The notes beneath the pieces were generated by a model. That model was not told the DNA's origin. It saw only the letters and a program-made list of their open reading frames with translations, and ran no database searches. The translations under genes and the position numbers were made by a program. This document shows positions 21,768-22,437 of a stretch of 22,437 nucleotides of DNA, piece by piece. The DNA lies in IMG/VR virus record IMGVR_UViG_3300009481_000119, positions 1 to 22,437 of that record; one strand, 5' to 3'. Source of the DNA: a virus. Every line of letters starts with the position of its first letter. The first letter of the stretch is position 1.

Positions 21768-22059
21768 TGCAAAACATAAAAAAGGTTTTTTAAATCATTG
21801 GAAAGCTATAGAGTGGCTTACTAAACACGAATACTACGTTTATAGTAATGTAAGCGGCCTTGGTCCTTGCGACTTAATCGCAATGGATATGGATGGCAAC
21901 ATAATCAAAATAGATGTCAAAAGCGAAAGCACTAGGAAAACAGGTAGATTTGCAGGTTATAAAATAAAAAGAATTTTATCTGATGCACAAAAGAAAATGG
22001 GCGTAAAATTACTCATGGTAAGTGATGAAGGAAAGTGTTACTTTTACAAACATGATTAA
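21760..22059 (+). CDS. PD-(D/E)XK nuclease, Holliday-resolvase-like
   Basis: 99 residues from the GTG at 21760, chosen because GGGGAG lies eight bases upstream; it overlaps the polymerase gene by 8 bases. Catalytic pattern: E18 in KAIEWL, D38 in GLGPCDLIAMD, and D52-x-K54 in IIKIDVKSES, followed by basic residues. This is a minimal PD-(D/E)XK fold like those of small archaeal-type resolvases and restriction-like nucleases, suited to resolving branched replication intermediates before packaging. Confidence 0.75.
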   Translation: MIDAKHKKGFLNHWKAIEWLTKHEYYVYSNVSGLGPCDLIAMDMDGNIIKIDVKSESTRKTGRFAGYKIKRILSDAQKKMGVKLLMVSDEGKCYFYKHD

Positions 22060-22270
22060 AATATGGGTTTTATTTGTTTTTTTATCTTTACCTGATAGCC
22101 CAGGTATAAAACACATTAGTGAAATTACTTATTCAGAGCAAGAATGTTTAGTTAAGAAAGAACTTAAATCTGTTTACACAGAACAATGGGCATTGAAAAA
22201 CGGTATCGAACAGTTTTACTACGAAGTAAAATGTGTGGAAACTAAAATGTATAATACATTAGGTACTTAA
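22052..22270 (+). CDS. Small exported or membrane-anchored protein, 72 residues
   Basis: The ATG at 22052 overlaps the nuclease stop by 8 bases. The N-terminus (MIKIWVLFVFLSLPDSPG) looks like a short signal or anchor helix. The rest is polar with two cysteines (QECLVKK, VKCVET) that could form a disulfide in the periplasm. Not recognised; proteins of this layout are frequent at the ends of phage operons. Confidence 0.65.
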   Translation: MIKIWVLFVFLSLPDSPGIKHISEITYSEQECLVKKELKSVYTEQWALKNGIEQFYYEVKCVETKMYNTLGT

Positions 22271-22437
22271 TCAATTAATTTATCTAACTTTTCGTTTATT
22301 TCTATTAGTTGTACTTCAATAACTGATAATCTTGTATCAATACGAAGCATATCAAGATCTTTTATTTTAGATTCTAAAGCTGTTACACGGTTCGCGAGCA
22401 TACCATAAGTGCTAGCTATACCTGCAGCTATAACAAT
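22267..22437 (-). CDS. Membrane/coiled-coil protein, C-terminal fragment
   Basis: Open to the right edge; 56 residues are visible. The fragment begins inside a hydrophobic stretch (IVIAAGIASTYGML) and continues as a heptad-like coiled coil (VTALESKIKDLDML, LSVIEVQLIEINEKLDKLI). It converges on the rightward operon, its stop overlapping the last plus-strand stop by four bases with no terminator between. It marks a return to the leftward strand. Unknown function. Confidence 0.65.
   Translation of the reverse strand: MVIAAGIASTYGMLANRVTALESKIKDLDMLRIDTRLSVIEVQLIEINEKLDKLID

Noticed and set aside
1-22437. tRNA genes, CRISPR arrays, insertion sequences, integrase
   Set aside because: None seen: no cloverleaf, no regularly spaced identical direct repeats, no transposase or recombinase motifs. 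The 46-bp units are unevenly spaced and not a CRISPR.

Overview
The window is part of a tailed-bacteriophage genome. It carries both terminase subunits, a portal protein, a lysis cassette (GH24 lysozyme, three-TM-type holin, small membrane protein) and a full DNA-replication module. Base composition is AT-rich, and several proteins resemble families that recur in marine phages of Alphaproteobacteria: the DUF6496-like peptide, the SNF2-type helicase, the AEP primase / UvrD helicase / PolA series, and small 'DLDxDGN' and 'GLPxFKKGG' proteins. A pelagiphage-like or other marine alphaproteobacterial phage is an inference; no host gene or integrase is visible.

Layout. Positions 1-15030 are transcribed leftward (minus strand). 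Read in the direction of transcription they comprise: a SNF2-like helicase interrupted by one in-frame TGA (15030-13540); a run of small overlapping genes (13497-11732) including a ribbon-helix-helix candidate regulator and two cysteine-motif proteins; the terminase small subunit; a PD-(D/E)XK nuclease; an accessory stretch of small genes with long GC-rich spacers (10600-8022); TerL; a DLDxDGN protein; a 671-residue protein with a possible polyvalent-protein (LPD-like) domain; portal; DUF6496-like peptide; small genes; a 2OG-Fe(II) oxygenase; and the lysis genes. Positions 15171-22270 are transcribed rightward: a coiled-coil protein, a putative ssDNA-binding protein, AEP primase, UvrD-like helicase, PolA, a PD-(D/E)XK nuclease and a small exported or membrane protein. 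At 22267 a minus-strand gene converges on them.

Function. The rightward operon is a nearly complete replisome (SSB, primase, helicase, polymerase with proofreading domain, nuclease). The leftward block handles packaging, head assembly and lysis. The ~15.06-15.24 kb gap is the divergent control region, with a rightward terminator and a TTGACA promoter-like site.

Most unusual content is non-coding. (1) Seven copies of a 46-bp bipartite element, all in one orientation and with a constant 17-bp variable spacer, lie in the GC-rich spacers at 8.08-10.64 kb. (2) A TTATAACTNNTTATAA-type operator occurs three times with minus-strand promoter-like sites, with related copies at 13.53 and 15.18 kb. (3) Six GTTACCTG iterons lie upstream of terS. 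(4) A nested-stem 5' leader sequesters the ribosome-binding site of the primase gene.
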